NCBI GenBank assembly: GCA_003094555.1 | Contig: NATW01000116.1 | Span: forward strand, 22,889 to 86,888 | Length of the DNA: 64,000 nt | From: a gamma proteobacterium symbiont of Ctena orbiculata | GTDB taxonomy: Bacteria > Pseudomonadota > Gammaproteobacteria > Chromatiales > Chromatiaceae | Reading direction: 5' to 3' | Shown: positions 1-8,776 of the stretch, in pieces | Position numbering within the stretch: the stretch's first letter is position 1 | Layout of the letters: each line of letters begins with the position of its first letter | The notes under the pieces: generated by a model | What the model saw: only the letters and a program-made list of their open reading frames with translations | The model's database searches: none | What the model was told of the DNA's origin: nothing | Made by a program: the position numbers and the translations under genes

Positions 1-1
1 G

Positions 2-325
2 TTTGATAGACTGGACCCCGCTGAGAGGTTCGAGTTTGCCTTGCTGTTGACAAAAAAAAGTAACAACAACAGATCGCTGACCCGGGCCATATCGATACTG
101 GACGGACTGGAAGGGGATGTGAAGGACCAAATCACACTGGAGATATTACAACTGCATCGCCGCTATTTTGCGCTCAAAAAGCAGTACCGTTCGGAACGCA
201 ACAAGACCATAGAACTGAATAAGAAAATCGAACGGTTAAAAGGTCTCGAGCAGGACCTGGACAAGTCGAATAGCCGCATACAGGAGTCCTTGAACCCCTC
301 GCCTGGAGAGACTCAGCAACCATGA
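2..325 (+). CDS. QseG/YfhG-like protein, C-terminal part (partial at window edge)
   Basis: The reading frame is open from base 2, so this is the 3' end (about 107 codons) of a gene that starts outside the window. The visible part reads from FDRLDPAERFEFALLLT and then becomes a charged, Lys/Glu-rich probable coiled coil (about the last 60 residues). The DPAERFEFALLL segment followed by a helical tail resembles the C-terminus of QseG/YfhG, the outer-membrane lipoprotein encoded between the kinase GlrK/QseE and the regulator GlrR/QseF in enterobacteria. The next gene is a GlrR-like regulator overlapping it by 4 bases, which is the expected synteny. In the family, QseG interacts with the kinase and modulates signalling. 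A TTG at 41 could be mistaken for a start. The identification rests mainly on context. Confidence 0.6.
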   Translation, partial: FDRLDPAERFEFALLLTKKSNNNRSLTRAISILDGLEGDVKDQITLEILQLHRRYFALKKQYRSERNKTIELNKKIERLKGLEQDLDKSNSRIQESLNPSPGETQQP

Positions 326-1680
326 ACAGAAACCGTATACTATTGGTTGATGACGATCCCGATCTGCTGAAGCTACTGTCGATACGACTCACATCTGCAG
401 GCTACCATGTTGAGCTGGCATCCAGTGCGGAGCAGGCCCTGGCCAATATTGCACTTGCCCGCCCACGGGTGGTGATCACCGATCTGCGCATGCCCGGCAT
501 GGACGGTATGGCCTTGTTTCAACATCTACACGTCAAGGACCCGTCCCTGCCCGTGATCCTGCTGACGGCTCACGGTACCATCCCGGATGCGGTGCAGGCG
601 ACCCAGAGCGGGGTGTTCGCTTACCTCACCAAACCCTATGATGCCAAGGCACTGCTGCAGTTGATCGAGCGCGCCGTGGCCCTGCCGCTCCCCGATGAGT
701 CGACACAAGAGGATGAGGATGAGTCCTGGAGGAGAGAGATTGTCACCGCCAGCCCGATCATGGAATCGTTGCTGGCCGAGGCGCAGCTGGTGGCAGGCAG
801 CGATTCCAATGTCCTGATTCAGGGAGAATCGGGCACCGGAAAGGAGCTGTTGGCCCGCGCCATCCACAACGCCGGATCCCGTGTCGACAAGCCCTTCGTG
901 GCAATCAATTGCGCCGCCATCCCGGAACAGTTGCTCGAATCAGAGCTTTTCGGTCACGCAAAAGGCGCCTTTACAGGCGCGGTCTCGGCACGCGACGGGC
1001 TCCTCAAAAGCGCCAATGGCGGTACCGTATTTCTCGATGAAATCGGCGATATGCCGCTTGCGCTACAGGCCAAGCTACTGCGTGTACTGCAGGAACGGGA
1101 GATACGACCGATCGGTTCCAGCCAGATGATCCCGGTCGACCTGCGGATCATCTCTGCGACTCATCGCGACCTGGAACAGGCAGTGACCAATGGGGAATTT
1201 CGCGAGGATCTCATCTATCGGCTGAATGTGGTCGGCCTCTCACTTCCGTCTCTGAGGCAGCGAAAGGAGGATATCCCACTGCTCGCACGCCACTTCCTCG
1301 AACAACAGTCAGGGAAAAAGCGCGCCGAGGCTTTTACCCCGGAGGCGATGGAACTGCTGGTCACCAACGACTGGCCGGGCAATGTGCGTCAACTGGTGAA
1401 TGTGGTCGAGCAGTGCTGTGTACTGTGCACCACCAGCCTCATATCACCCGCTCTGGTAGCCAGGGCGCTGCACAACAAGACACCGGGCAGCGACCTCACC
1501 TACGCAAATGCGAAACAACAGTTTGAGCGGGAGTATCTGATACGTCTATTGAAGATAACGGATGGCCGGGTCACGGACGCGGCGCGCTTGGCCGGGCGCA
1601 ATCGCACCGAGTTCTACCGACTGCTCTCCAAGCATGTACTGAGCCCATCCATGTTCAAAACCAATGATGCCAGAGATTAG
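322..1680 (+). CDS. glrR: Sigma-54-dependent response regulator GlrR/QseF-like
   Basis: This is a 452-residue NtrC-family activator with all three expected domains. An N-terminal receiver (about residues 5-115) has the acidic pocket DDD at 10-12, the phospho-acceptor D54 in TDLRMPG and the conserved lysine in LTKPYD. A central AAA+ sigma-54 interaction domain has Walker A GESGTGKE (about 168) and the sigma-54 contact loop GAFTGA (about 215). The C-terminal Fis-type helix-turn-helix ends near residue 440 (RVTDAARLAGRNRTEFYRLL). It overlaps the upstream QseG-like gene by 4 bases (ATGA), so the two are cotranscribed, with the cognate kinase presumably just outside the window. In enterobacteria GlrR activates glmY/glmZ-type small RNAs and rpoE. 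Targets here are unknown. Confidence 0.88.
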   Translation: MNRNRILLVDDDPDLLKLLSIRLTSAGYHVELASSAEQALANIALARPRVVITDLRMPGMDGMALFQHLHVKDPSLPVILLTAHGTIPDAVQATQSGVFAYLTKPYDAKALLQLIERAVALPLPDESTQEDEDESWRREIVTASPIMESLLAEAQLVAGSDSNVLIQGESGTGKELLARAIHNAGSRVDKPFVAINCAAIPEQLLESELFGHAKGAFTGAVSARDGLLKSANGGTVFLDEIGDMPLALQAKLLRVLQEREIRPIGSSQMIPVDLRIISATHRDLEQAVTNGEFREDLIYRLNVVGLSLPSLRQRKEDIPLLARHFLEQQSGKKRAEAFTPEAMELLVTNDWPGNVRQLVNVVEQCCVLCTTSLISPALVARALHNKTPGSDLTYANAKQQFEREYLIRLLKITDGRVTDAARLAGRNRTEFYRLLSKHVLSPSMFKTNDARD

Positions 1681-1694
1681 CCGGATTGGAGGCC

Positions 1695-2663
1695 ATGCTG
1701 TTCAACAAGGGTGTATTTCTGGATGTGGGTTCGGTTGATTCAGGTGACATCACCTGGTCACCACTCAAGGCCATGGCCAAGGAATGGGGATGGCACCAGG
1801 TTACCAAGCCACAACAGACACTGCAGCGCATTACCGATGCCGACCTGCTGATCAGCAACAAGGTGGTGCTCGATCGTTCTCACTTAGTAGCCTGTAAAAA
1901 TCTCAAACTGATCTGTATCGCAGCGACAGGCAGTAATAATGTAGACCTGGAGGCGGCCGCTGAACTTGGCATCGCGGTGACCAACGTAACCGGCTATGCC
2001 ACCCCCTCGGTGGTGCAGCATGTATTCTCTCTGATTCTCTCTCTCATCACTCAGCAGCAGAACTACCAGCGAGCGGTCACACGTGGCGACTGGCAACGGG
2101 CAAGCCATTTCTGCTTCCTGGACTATCCCATCTGGGAGTTATCGGGAAAGATCCTGGGCGTGGTGGGTTACGGTGAACTGGGCAGAGCGGTGGCCGACCT
2201 GGGCAAGGCCTTTGGTATGACGATAGTGGTGGCCCAGCGCCCCGGCGGGACGGCACAACCCGACCGAGTACCGCTGGATGAGCTCCTGCCACAGGTGGAT
2301 GTGCTCACACTGCATGCACCATTGGCGGAAAACACCCGCAACCTGATTGGCGCTAGCGAGCTGAGCCTGATGAAACCCAACGCCTTGCTGATCAATACCG
2401 CTCGCGGCGGTATGGTGGATGAGACGGCGCTGGCGGAAGCACTGATCAAGGGTGAACTGGGAGGAGCCGGTGTGGACGTGCTGTTTACGGAACCACCGCT
2501 GAACGGTAGTTCGCTGCTCAACCCCGAGATTCCCAACCTGATCGTGACACCGCATATCGCATGGGCCAGCCGGGAGGCTAGGCAGCGTCTGATCGACGGC
2601 GTGACAGCAAATATAAAAGCCTTTCTAGCCGGCGAGCCTCGCAATAGTGTTATATCGAGATAA
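1695..2663 (+). CDS. D-2-hydroxyacid dehydrogenase (glycerate/hydroxypyruvate type)
   Basis: NAD-dependent cytosolic oxidoreductase of the D-isomer-specific 2-hydroxyacid dehydrogenase family, 322 residues. The NAD fold is visible as the glycine motif GVVGYGELGRAVA in the middle, followed by the family signatures LTLHAPLAENTRNLI and LINTARGGMVDETAL. The catalytic His is in TPHIAWASREAR near the C-terminus. The opening GVFLDVGSVDSGD is typical of the HprA/hydroxypyruvate reductase branch, so glycerate or another short 2-hydroxyacid is the likely substrate. The ATG at 1695 is preferred over the TTG at 1686 because the N-terminal beta strand starts just after it, although the GGAGG at 1688 is close to it. 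The gene follows glrR after only 14 bases and may be cotranscribed. The exact substrate cannot be told. Confidence 0.85.
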   Translation: MLFNKGVFLDVGSVDSGDITWSPLKAMAKEWGWHQVTKPQQTLQRITDADLLISNKVVLDRSHLVACKNLKLICIAATGSNNVDLEAAAELGIAVTNVTGYATPSVVQHVFSLILSLITQQQNYQRAVTRGDWQRASHFCFLDYPIWELSGKILGVVGYGELGRAVADLGKAFGMTIVVAQRPGGTAQPDRVPLDELLPQVDVLTLHAPLAENTRNLIGASELSLMKPNALLINTARGGMVDETALAEALIKGELGGAGVDVLFTEPPLNGSSLLNPEIPNLIVTPHIAWASREARQRLIDGVTANIKAFLAGEPRNSVISR

Positions 2664-2675
2664 GGAATTTTTCCT
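2663..2675. promoter_or_regulatory. 13-bp palindrome, copy 1 (AGGAATTTTTCCT)
   Basis: A dyad-symmetric 13-mer just behind the dehydrogenase stop and 64 bases before the start of the first NarX-type kinase. It matches two other 13-mers (7273 and 9532) as RGGAWNWTTTCCY. I infer a shared operator for one of the two LuxR-type regulators. It could also be coincidence. Confidence 0.35.
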
Positions 2676-2738
2676 ATCTACACTCGACACTACAGGATTA
2701 AAATGACCTGACCTTTTCCTTGTTTCAGGGATAAACGT

Positions 2739-4079
2739 GTGAACCTTAGATTCAGACTCAACCTTATCGTGACCCTGGTACTGTTGATTATTCTAGCCAT
2801 CAGCGCCATCCAGGCGGTAAGTAATGCGCGGCAAAATGTGCGCGCTGAATTGGAGTCAGCCATGGTGTTCGCCATGCATATGCTGGCCGCAGAGTTGCGC
2901 CATATTCATCAGTCCGGAGAGTTCGAGCAGCAGCAATCCGCACCATTCAAGCTGGATCAGCTAGCAAACGTCCGCCATCTTCAGATTGCTTTTTACGATC
3001 TTGAGAATAATTTGATAGAAAGTAATGAGGTAACAGTGCAACAAGGAATTGAAACCACGCCGGACTGGTTCAAGGAACTGATGAACACAGCACTCCAGGA
3101 TATCCCTACAAAGCGTTTGCCAGTCAACACAAATACAATCAAATTAGGGGAACTTGTTGTCAGCCCGGAACCCAACAGTGAAATTTCTGAAGCATGGCAT
3201 GAGACAAAAATGTTACTGGCGATGATTTCACTGGTTTTCCTGGCAGTGAATATCATGGTCTACCTGGCTGTCACACACGCCTTGAGACCTATTTCCCATA
3301 TCACCAAGGCCCTGTCTGATATTGAATCAGGACAGCTTGAAACACGCCTCCCCATTTTCAAGCTTCCCGAGATGGCGAGCATCAGTCAAAAGTTCAACAC
3401 CATGGCGGCAACGATGCAGAACAGCATCCGTAACAATCAGCGCCTGACCCAGCGAATGATCCGCCTGCAAGAGACGGAACGAAAGAGCCTTGCACAAGAA
3501 CTTCACGACGAAATCGGCCAGCATTTGACCGCAATACATGTTGACGCCTCAGTGATAAGACAGTCGACTGATCTGACATCAAGCGTCAAAAGCGCCCAGG
3601 CCATCGATGAGGTTGCTTGCCATATGATGGTGATTCTAAGAAGCATGTTAAAGCGTTTGAGGCCTGGCGGTCTTGATGAGTTAAGTTTTGTTGATGCCCT
3701 ACAGGAGCTTGTAAATTCCTGGCAACAGAGGCATACAGGAATCGACCTCAAGTATCAGATCCAAAATAAGTTTTGTCCAGACGATGAAGCCATTCAGCTG
3801 ACCCTGTATCGCGTGCTGCAGGAGTGCCTGACAAACATCAGTCGGCATGCTAGCGCCACTAAAGTCAGTGTCGCATTAACCGAGAGCAAAACAACCTATT
3901 CACTTGAGGTCGCGGATAACGGAAGGGGCTTTGACCTCTTGCAGCAGCGATCAAGTTTCGGTATTTCAGGGATGCTACAGCGGGTTGAGAGTGTGAATGG
4001 TGAAATGGATATCTATACCAAGCCTGGCGCAGGCGCGACCATCAAGGTAAGCATTCCAAAACCAGGAGAGGTTCTATGA
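2739..4079 (+). CDS. NarX/UhpB-type sensor histidine kinase (HisKA_3), first of two paralogues
   Basis: Inner-membrane sensor kinase of 446 residues. TM1 lies at about residues 8-28 and TM2 at about 158-178, enclosing a periplasmic domain of roughly 130 residues of unknown ligand. A HAMP linker follows (HALRPISHITKALSDIESG). Next is a HisKA_3 dimerisation domain with the phospho-acceptor H256 in QELHDEIGQHLTAIH, then an HATPase domain with N box CLTNISRHA and G box DNGRGFD (about 393). The GTG start at 2739 has an AGGG 8 bases upstream. The gene overlaps the downstream LuxR-type regulator by 4 bases, so this is a cognate pair. A paralogous kinase with the same architecture lies at 7310, which points to duplication of the whole two-component system around the TonB receptor genes. 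Confidence 0.87.
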   Translation: MNLRFRLNLIVTLVLLIILAISAIQAVSNARQNVRAELESAMVFAMHMLAAELRHIHQSGEFEQQQSAPFKLDQLANVRHLQIAFYDLENNLIESNEVTVQQGIETTPDWFKELMNTALQDIPTKRLPVNTNTIKLGELVVSPEPNSEISEAWHETKMLLAMISLVFLAVNIMVYLAVTHALRPISHITKALSDIESGQLETRLPIFKLPEMASISQKFNTMAATMQNSIRNNQRLTQRMIRLQETERKSLAQELHDEIGQHLTAIHVDASVIRQSTDLTSSVKSAQAIDEVACHMMVILRSMLKRLRPGGLDELSFVDALQELVNSWQQRHTGIDLKYQIQNKFCPDDEAIQLTLYRVLQECLTNISRHASATKVSVALTESKTTYSLEVADNGRGFDLLQQRSSFGISGMLQRVESVNGEMDIYTKPGAGATIKVSIPKPGEVL

Positions 4080-4714
4080 GTCAGTCGATCAAGGTACTGT
4101 TGGCGGATGATCATGTGGTCGTCAGGTCCGGACTGACCCGACTGCTGGAACAAAACAGCGAGATCAGCGTGATAGGCGAAGCTGATAATGGTGAACAGGC
4201 CTATCAACTCTATGCTGAATTTTCCCCTGATGTGGTAGTCATGGATCTCTCCATGCCAGGCATGGGTGGGCTCGAGGTATTAAGACAAATCATAGGAGAT
4301 TGGCCGGATGCCAAGATCATCATCTATACCATGCATGAAAATACCAGTTATGCCATCCAGTCAATGGCTGCCGGCGCAATGGGATATATCGCAAAATCGG
4401 GGCCTACAAGCGATCTGATAAATGCAGTCCTACAGGCGAGTGCGGGTAAAAAATATATCAGTGGGGAAATGGCGCAGAAAATAGCCCTGAACAGCCTGAC
4501 CGGTGATGACGATCCCGCGCAAATCCTAACATCGAGAGAGTTCGAGGTATTTCGCCTCCTGGCCGAGGGTAAGACCACAGAGGATATCGCCAGTCATCTC
4601 GATATCGGGCTCAAGACTGTGGCTAACTATCAAACCAATATCAGACAGAAGCTCGACATCAACTCCCCTGTCGAGCTTGTCCGCCTGGCGATCAAACATG
4701 GGGTGATTACCTAA
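4076..4714 (+). CDS. LuxR/NarL-family response regulator, partner of the upstream kinase
   Basis: A 212-residue DNA-binding response regulator. The receiver domain (about 5-120) has the DD pocket in LLADDH, phospho-acceptor D57 in VVVMDLSMPGM and the conserved Lys in IAKSG. The C-terminal LuxR-type HTH (about 145-207) carries LTSREFEVFRLLAEGKTTEDIA and KTVANYQTNIRQKL. It starts in the ATGA overlap with the kinase stop, showing translational coupling. Compared with the classical signature (LTxREREVL), the first helix reads TSREFEVFRLL, and the second regulator at 8777 has the same change (TTREFQIFNLL), so the two belong to one subfamily. Likely targets are the neighbouring receptor genes. This is inferred from position only. 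Confidence 0.88.
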   Translation: MSQSIKVLLADDHVVVRSGLTRLLEQNSEISVIGEADNGEQAYQLYAEFSPDVVVMDLSMPGMGGLEVLRQIIGDWPDAKIIIYTMHENTSYAIQSMAAGAMGYIAKSGPTSDLINAVLQASAGKKYISGEMAQKIALNSLTGDDDPAQILTSREFEVFRLLAEGKTTEDIASHLDIGLKTVANYQTNIRQKLDINSPVELVRLAIKHGVIT

Positions 4715-4722
4715 GCCTGACC

Positions 4723-5085
4723 TCAGCGCCTAAACCCTGTCTCCATGGTATAGAGTTCCGGATTCAATGCGCTCAGGGGTTCGCGCAGTTTCTCGATCTC
4801 GGCGGCGGGGGCGTGAATCTCCAGGCGGGTTATTTCAGCGATCTTGAAGGCCTCATCCAACAGCGCCCCCACATTCTCCAGATGGGCAAGGATCCCCTCC
4901 GCATCCGCATAGCCTTCGCGACAGTGGGCCTGCAGACCATTGAAGCTGAAACCGTAGTGCATACATTTGGGTTCTGTCTGGGTCTTCTCCACAAACCGTT
5001 CACCAAGACGACGGAATTCTTCCAGCTTGCCTTCGTGGATCTTGAAGTAGGGGACCAGGGTACAGCAGGGGTCGTTGAGTGCCAT
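4723..5085 (-). CDS. ABM-like (antibiotic biosynthesis monooxygenase fold) small protein
   Basis: A 120-residue soluble protein with the pattern of a dimeric alpha/beta barrel: strand CCTLVPYFKIHEG, helix KLEEFRRLGERFVEKTQTEPKC, strand HYGFSFNG, then CREGYADAEGILAHLENV. The opening beta strand, then helix and a Tyr/His-rich second strand is typical of the ABM/YgiN-like family, whose members act as quinol monooxygenases or as small binding proteins without a cofactor. Nothing identifies a substrate. It sits between the first two-component pair and the first TonB-dependent receptor, is convergent with the regulator (8 bases apart) and lies 55 bases downstream of the receptor stop on the same strand. 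It may therefore be the last gene of the receptor transcript. Confidence 0.65.
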   Translation of the reverse strand: MALNDPCCTLVPYFKIHEGKLEEFRRLGERFVEKTQTEPKCMHYGFSFNGLQAHCREGYADAEGILAHLENVGALLDEAFKIAEITRLEIHAPAAEIEKLREPLSALNPELYTMETGFRR

Positions 5086-5140
5086 GCATATTCTCCTTCG
5101 TTGGTTGTTATCTATTCGGTGCGGTTAGCCACACTCTATC

Positions 5141-7204
5141 TTAGCCCTCGAAATCGTAACGCAGAGTCAAGCCGGCATAGACATCCCGGTCAGGGGCCGG
5201 CTCGAAATAGCGTCCGCCAAAGGCGTTGATGCGCACATTGCCGTTGTACTGCTTGTCGAACATGTTATTCACACCGATAAAGGGTGAAAGCTCCCAGGGA
5301 CCGATAAATTTGCTATAGCCAAGCCGCAGATCGGCCACGGTGTAGGCATCATTGGTTACCGTGTTGGCGTTATTGGCGTAGATCTCATCCACGTAGAGGG
5401 CGGTGAACTGGCCGTAAACACCATTTGGATGAGTATAGGTGAAATCGGCGCTGAGCAGATTTTCCGGGATACCGGGAATGGTCTTGCCACTGAAGTCGTT
5501 ACCGTTGTCATCGATGAACTCATCGAACTCGAAGTCGGAATAGGTATAGGCCAGGGTGGCGATCAGGTGCTGCACCGGTTCGATCACCAACTGCACCTCC
5601 AAGCCATTGCGCCTTGATTCACCCGCATTCTCGTAGAACTCTATGTCATCTACCTCGAAGGGTACCAACTCGTCGCTGACATCCATGGTGAACAGGGCCA
5701 GATCGTAGCGGGCCTTGCTCCCCAGCCTGCCCTTCACGCCGACCTCATAGTTGGTGGCGACCTGTGGATCGAGTTCCTGGTTGAAGCCGGCCCCATCCGG
5801 ATCACGCAGTTCCACCGCGGTGGGTGACTCGAAGGAGCGGGAGATATTGGCGTAGAGATTGAGTCCCGGCTTGGGGGTGAAGCGCAAGCCCAGGGACGGG
5901 CTGAATTTACGAAAGCTGCGGTCACCGGAGTCATCCCCATTGCTGAGAAAGTTGTCTTCCACATCGAAGTCGAGGCGATCGTAACGGCCACCCAGGGTCA
6001 GCTCCATACGCTCACTGATGCTGTATTCGTTCTGGATATAGAGACCGATACTGTCCACCTCTTCATCCTGGTCCTGGATCTTCGTGCCCAGGCTATCCCC
6101 TGCCAACAGATATCGCTTGCGTTCATCCTCCTGGCGATCCAGGTCGAGACCCAGGGTGAGGCGGTTGGCGTGACCCGACAGGGGAGCGGTATGGGTGTAC
6201 TGGGCGCCACCGCCAACGGCAAAACGATCCAGCAGGATACCGTGACCGGTGGCGCCGATGGGCAGACGGTTGGCCAGATCGCGGGAGACATAATAGTTGC
6301 GTACCCGCAGCTCTCCCCTATCCCCTATCGGCCTATCGTAGACGAAACCGAGCCGGGTCTGCTCCAGCTTCTCGCCGGAATCGAGGCTCAGGTTTCGGGT
6401 CCAGGCCTGGGTCGGGTCCTCATCCACCAGGGCCTCGGTCAGACCGCCTGGATCGTCGGCCTGGGGTGAATCGGTATAGTTGAGTATGGTCGTAAAACGG
6501 GCATCGCCATCGAGATCGACACCGAACTTGCTGTTCAGGGAGCTGAGTTCGGTAGCGCTATGTTCACGGTAGCCGTCATAGCTCAGGTCTGAAAAATTGA
6601 CCAGATAGTCGAAGCGATCATTCGTGCCACCGAACTTGAGTTGGTGTTTTTGGAAACCATCCTCACCGAAGGTTGGTCGAAATGAGATAAAGGGTGTTTC
6701 GGGTGGCTCTTCGGACTCGATCAGCAGCGCACCTCCCGAGGCATTGCCATACAGGGAGGAGACAGGCCCGCGGATCACCTGCATGTTGCCGATGGAGCCG
6801 ATATCGATACTGTCCACATTGGCCTGGCCGTCCGGCAGGGTCTCAGGGATACCATCCACGATGACCTTGATACCGCGGATACCGAAGGCGGAGCGGGCGC
6901 CGAAACCACGGATGGAGACCCGTAGATCCTGGGCAAAGTTGTAACGGTTCTGCATGAAGATACCGGGTACCTTGGTCAGGGATTCGTCCAGGCCGAGCTG
7001 GGGTTGGGCAAACTGGATCTCCTCCTGTTGCACGATACCGACCGCGGCAGGCACGGTATCCAGGGGTTTCTCCACCCGGGTGGCGGTGACAGAGATATCG
7101 TCAAGGGGGGTCACCCTGCCCGTTTCATCAGCGATGGCAACACTCAACAGGGAGGCAGCGATTATTATGAGCAGTGTTAAGGTTTGACGAACAGTGGACA
7201 TCAT
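5141..7204 (-). CDS. TonB-dependent outer-membrane receptor 1
   Basis: Outer-membrane active transporter of 687 residues. A signal peptide (about 1-26, ending in VAIADE) is followed by a TonB-box-like segment LDDISVTATRVEK. The plug domain (about 40-150) has the motifs SIRGFGARSAFGIRGIKVIVDGIPETLPDGQ and VIRGPVSSLYGNASGG. The C-terminal beta barrel ends in an aromatic-rich strand (YAGLTLRYDFEG, final residues FEG). The start may be the second of two adjacent ATG codons (7201). The ligand cannot be read from sequence; siderophores, other metal chelates or organic ligands are all possible. It is transcribed divergently from the second NarX-type kinase, with the 13-bp palindrome at 7273 between them, which suggests that a two-component system controls its uptake. 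Confidence 0.9.
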   Translation of the reverse strand: MMSTVRQTLTLLIIIAASLLSVAIADETGRVTPLDDISVTATRVEKPLDTVPAAVGIVQQEEIQFAQPQLGLDESLTKVPGIFMQNRYNFAQDLRVSIRGFGARSAFGIRGIKVIVDGIPETLPDGQANVDSIDIGSIGNMQVIRGPVSSLYGNASGGALLIESEEPPETPFISFRPTFGEDGFQKHQLKFGGTNDRFDYLVNFSDLSYDGYREHSATELSSLNSKFGVDLDGDARFTTILNYTDSPQADDPGGLTEALVDEDPTQAWTRNLSLDSGEKLEQTRLGFVYDRPIGDRGELRVRNYYVSRDLANRLPIGATGHGILLDRFAVGGGAQYTHTAPLSGHANRLTLGLDLDRQEDERKRYLLAGDSLGTKIQDQDEEVDSIGLYIQNEYSISERMELTLGGRYDRLDFDVEDNFLSNGDDSGDRSFRKFSPSLGLRFTPKPGLNLYANISRSFESPTAVELRDPDGAGFNQELDPQVATNYEVGVKGRLGSKARYDLALFTMDVSDELVPFEVDDIEFYENAGESRRNGLEVQLVIEPVQHLIATLAYTYSDFEFDEFIDDNGNDFSGKTIPGIPENLLSADFTYTHPNGVYGQFTALYVDEIYANNANTVTNDAYTVADLRLGYSKFIGPWELSPFIGVNNMFDKQYNGNVRINAFGGRYFEPAPDRDVYAGLTLRYDFEG

Positions 7205-7272
7205 GATTCACTCCAAATGTATGTACGGCTTGCTTGTTGCAATAAATAATCCAGTTATACCTGGGATGCCAT

Positions 7273-7285
7273 GGGATATTTTCCC
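7273..7285. promoter_or_regulatory. 13-bp palindrome, copy 2 (GGGATATTTTCCC)
   Basis: Lies in the 105-base divergent region between receptor 1 (minus strand) and kinase 2 (plus strand). It is the second member of the RGGAWNWTTTCCY set. A longer inverted repeat, CATTGG-N9-CCAATG, sits next to it at 7292-7312 and covers the preferred kinase start. Candidate operator; inference only. Confidence 0.35.
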
Positions 7286-7309
7286 GACATCCATTGGCCG
7301 ATTTTCCCA

Positions 7310-8644
7310 ATGACCCTGACCCATCGCCTGATACTGCTGGTAATCGCCATTGTGATGACGATGCTTGCCAGCGGCGCCTACTACGCCATCGACGTGACCA
7401 GGGACAGCATCTCGGACGAAATAAAATCGAGCGCCCGCCTGACCATGCAACTAATGACCGCCGCCCTGATCAGCGGTAGCGCCGAAAATCAACCGGAGGA
7501 ACAGCAGATCCTGATCAGCCATCTGCAGCGCCTGGACGATATCCGCCATCTCAACATTGCCGTAGTGCGCGGTGACGGCACCATCATCTATCCCTTCAGC
7601 GAGCGTCAACAAACACCCCGGCAGAGTGTCCCAACCTGGTTCGTCGACCTGGTCAAACCGCCACCGGCGGAGTATCGCAAACGCATCGCCAGTCCCCTGA
7701 TCGGTACCAGCGAGATCGTCATCCTGGCCGATCCCTCGGACGAGATCCAGGATGCCTGGCGGGAGGCGCGGTCGATCGTTATCTTGATCGTGGTTTTCAC
7801 CCTCCTCTGCATCATCCTGATGGCGATTATCATCCGCCACTCGCTTAAGCCGGTAAACCAGATCAGCGCCGGACTCGGGGTGATTCAGTCGGGGGACTAT
7901 GCCGCACGCCTGCCCCGGTTCAACCTGCCCGAACTCAACCGCCTCTCCCAGCAGTTCAACCACATGGCACAGGTGTTGGACGAACAGCAGAGAGAGAACC
8001 GTCAGCTGAATAAGCGCCTGCTCTCGGTGCAGGAGTCGGAGCGTCGGCATTTGTCGCGGGAACTGCATGATGAACTGGGTCAATCGATCAGTGCCATCAA
8101 GGCGATGGCGGTAACCCTGAGACAACAATCCGATGCCAAGCAGGAGGGTGCCAACGCCATCATCGGAGTCTGCAACCAGATGTATGGCGTGGTCCGGGAC
8201 ATGATGAACCGGTTGCGCCCCGTGGCGCTGGAGGAGCTGGGATTGGTCACCGCCATAGAGCGCCTGGTGGACGGCTGGAACGACCGTCAGGAGGAGTGTT
8301 TCTGTGCCCTCACCATTCGCGGCAACTACGATGCACTGAATGAGGATACCGCGATCACCCTGTATCGCATTGTACAGGAGGCGCTGACCAATGTGGCCAA
8401 GCATGCCGCGGCGGAGAAGGTCGAGATCCAGATTGAGCAGGCCCCTAACAGTGAGATCACATTGTATATTCGGGACAACGGTCGGGGTTTCGACCAAAAC
8501 AGCAGGCGCAAGGGTATGGGCTTGCTGGGCATGCGCGAACGGGTCGAGGCGTTGAATGGGAAAATCTCCCTTGCCAGCGAGCCAGACCGGGGTGTATCAA
8601 TTGACATCCATATACCCCTCGAAGACCAGATGACTGGGAAATAG
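7310..8644 (+). CDS. NarX/UhpB-type sensor histidine kinase (HisKA_3), second paralogue
   Basis: Inner-membrane sensor kinase, 444 residues from the ATG at 7310. That start aligns with the start of the paralogue at 2739 (both begin with two residues and an Arg-containing stretch before TM1). An in-frame ATG at 7271 would add 13 residues. TM1 is about residues 5-25. TM2 (SIVILIVVFTLLCIILMAIII) is near residue 165. A HAMP linker follows (RHSLKPVNQISAGLGVIQSGDYAARL). The HisKA_3 motif is SRELHDELGQSISAIK with H253. The ATPase domain has ALTNVAKHAAAEK and DNGRGFD. It lies divergently beside TonB receptor 1 and 132 bases before its likely partner, the LuxR-type regulator at 8777. The periplasmic sensor has no recognisable ligand motif. 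Confidence 0.86.
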   Translation: MTLTHRLILLVIAIVMTMLASGAYYAIDVTRDSISDEIKSSARLTMQLMTAALISGSAENQPEEQQILISHLQRLDDIRHLNIAVVRGDGTIIYPFSERQQTPRQSVPTWFVDLVKPPPAEYRKRIASPLIGTSEIVILADPSDEIQDAWREARSIVILIVVFTLLCIILMAIIIRHSLKPVNQISAGLGVIQSGDYAARLPRFNLPELNRLSQQFNHMAQVLDEQQRENRQLNKRLLSVQESERRHLSRELHDELGQSISAIKAMAVTLRQQSDAKQEGANAIIGVCNQMYGVVRDMMNRLRPVALEELGLVTAIERLVDGWNDRQEECFCALTIRGNYDALNEDTAITLYRIVQEALTNVAKHAAAEKVEIQIEQAPNSEITLYIRDNGRGFDQNSRRKGMGLLGMRERVEALNGKISLASEPDRGVSIDIHIPLEDQMTGK

Positions 8645-8776
8645 TTGATTTTCCTGACTACCTACCATACTCAGCCATGGGAGGGGTGTCATGATCATCA
8701 TGGAAGCCGATATAAAGATGTGCGTTTTTAGTGTCTCCGCTGATGCAATGGCTGAGTAACGCGGGCAATCAGGTTA

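Noticed and set aside
7451..8497. Antisense frame of 348 codons opposite kinase 2
   Set aside because: Shadow of the kinase gene; the plus-strand translation has all kinase motifs, the minus strand has none.
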